Assembly: GCA_963798325.1 (NCBI GenBank)
Contig: CAWCSS010000008.1
Location: forward strand, 496,001-560,000
DNA length: 64,000 nucleotides
Direction of reading: 5' to 3'
From: Solirubrobacter sp963798325
GTDB lineage: Bacteria; Actinomycetota; Thermoleophilia; Solirubrobacterales; Solirubrobacteraceae
The notes below the pieces were generated by a model that was not told the origin of the DNA, searched no databases, and was given only the letters and a program-made list of their open reading frames with translations. Below are positions 63,196 through 64,000 of the stretch, in pieces; position 1 is the stretch's first letter; each line of letters opens with the position of its first letter. The position numbers and the translations under genes are program-made.

Positions 63196-64000
63196 TTAGC
63201 GTGCGCTGGCGGCAACTGAGCCCGACAGCCGGCGCGCGGGCTCGCCCCAGCCGACCGCGCCGAGCGGCACGCCGTCGGCGTCCCGGGAGAGCGACCAGCG
63301 CCAGTTCACGCCCGGCGTCGATGGCAGCGCGACGATGCCGCCCGCCAGGAAGCGCTCCCACACGTCGCGGCCGGAGCCGGTGGTGGCGAACCAGTCGCGG
63401 CCCAGCAGCTCGTCCTCCTGCAGGCCGAGCGCGGCGCAGGCGGTGCCGTTGGCGATCTCCACGCGCCCGTCGGCGTCGAGCGCGACCACCAGCGCGCCGG
63501 CGCCGTCGAACGCACGGCGGGCGCGGGCGCGCTTGCGGCGGCGGGCCAGGTAGTTCGCGAGCTGGCCGCCGATCGTGGCGAACATCGCCGAGATCTCCGC
63601 GTTGGGCTCGCGCACGTCGGTGGCGTAGAGCTCGATCACGCCGAAGCACTCGTCGCCGATGGCGATCGGGAACGCGGCGGCGGTGACCAGGCCCGCGCGC
63701 AGCGCCTCACCCGTCGCGCCGAGCCAGATCGGGCGCCGGAAGGCCCAGACCTCACCCGCGAGGCCCTGGCCGGCGGCGAAGGATTGCTCGCGGGTGCTGT
63801 TGGTCAATGACGCGACGGCGGCGCGCGCGCCGGCGGCGTGCCACGCGGTCGTGCAGGTGAGCCGCGAGCCGTCCGGACGCCAGACGGCGCCGGCCGTCCA
63901 GCCGAGCGAGTCGCCGATCGTCTCCAGCACCCGCTCACACAACGCCACCGCCTCGAGCCCGGCGGCGAGATGGTCGGCGATCGCCTGCTGGGTGGCGAGC
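63196..64000 (-). CDS. GAF/PAS sensor protein, partial
   Basis: The frame is open to the right edge, so the N-terminus is missing. Visible are 'LATQQAIADHLAAGLE', then a GAF domain ('VLETIGDSLGWTAGAVWRPD', 'STREQSFAAGQGLAGEVWAF', 'AFPIAIGDECFGVIELYATD') and a C-terminal PAS domain ('GALVVALDADGRVEIANGTA', 'ELLGRDWFATTG'). The protein ends after PAS with no kinase or GGDEF output in view, so output may be N-terminal or absent. ATP, redox or small-molecule sensing is inferred. It lies 11 bp before the SSI lipoprotein gene on the same strand. Confidence 0.8.
   Translation of the reverse strand, partial: LATQQAIADHLAAGLEAVALCERVLETIGDSLGWTAGAVWRPDGSRLTCTTAWHAAGARAAVASLTNSTREQSFAAGQGLAGEVWAFRRPIWLGATGEALRAGLVTAAAFPIAIGDECFGVIELYATDVREPNAEISAMFATIGGQLANYLARRRKRARARRAFDGAGALVVALDADGRVEIANGTACAALGLQEDELLGRDWFATTGSGRDVWERFLAGGIVALPSTPGVNWRWSLSRDADGVPLGAVGWGEPARRLSGSVAASAR

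Overview
This window is very G+C-rich with a strong G/C bias at third codon positions. It looks like chromosome from a high-GC Actinomycetota, most likely class Thermoleophilia (Solirubrobacterales-like). The reasons are a NucS mismatch endonuclease, a 2-oxoglutarate dehydrogenase whose E2 and E1 parts are joined in the actinobacterial KGD style, many large secreted proteins ending in shared C-terminal modules, and frequent GTG/TTG starts with 4-bp stop/start overlaps. This assignment is inference; there is no rRNA in the window. No tRNA, CRISPR array, insertion sequence or prophage gene was seen.

Layout. 1-4.9 kb: two-component kinase (cut by the left edge), universal stress protein, M42 peptidase, HAD phosphatase, secreted gamma-glutamyltransferase. 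5.0-12.7 kb: a membrane-plus-propeller protein, a secreted esterase-like protein, then a run that resembles a reduced mau (methylamine dehydrogenase) locus: secreted propeller, MauE-thioredoxin fusion, light-chain-like Tat substrate. 12.8-22.5 kb: EttA, class I amidotransferase, ABC exporter, HD-GYP protein, J-domain/TPR protein, MFS exporter, NucS. 22.5-30 kb: a 1528-residue secreted protein, YjbQ, an alkyltransferase-like protein, DUF1028, the first copy of a 362-nt structured repeat, and a secreted lineage protein. 30-39 kb: a Nudix/membrane/KGD operon and an amino-acid permease/copper amine oxidase operon. 39-46 kb: a three-repeat secreted protein, ABC1 kinase, a glyoxalase-type pair, Ppx/GppA, and the second copy of the 362-nt repeat. 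46-64 kb: pyruvate kinase operon, YihY, Ntn hydrolase, ECF sigma factor, a DUF11 surface protein, M29 peptidase, two-domain signalling protein (HDOD-GGDEF), MetF, SprT-like protease, an SSI-type inhibitor lipoprotein and a GAF/PAS sensor cut by the right edge.

The most interesting signal is non-coding. Two 362-nt copies (28798-29159 and 45988-46349), in the same orientation, can fold into the same multi-branched structure. Several stems show compensatory base changes and differences between the copies show no codon phase. Both copies sit between convergent genes. This looks like an undescribed (or at least unrecognised here) structured RNA or RNA-encoding repeat. A second dispersed element is a 25-bp perfect palindrome present twice.

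Four genes are interrupted by apparent single-base shifts (DUF1028, KGD, a secreted protein at 55.4 kb, HDOD-GGDEF). Four of five shifts need one base removed to restore the frame and all lie in G/C-rich runs, so assembly errors are a serious alternative to real mutations.
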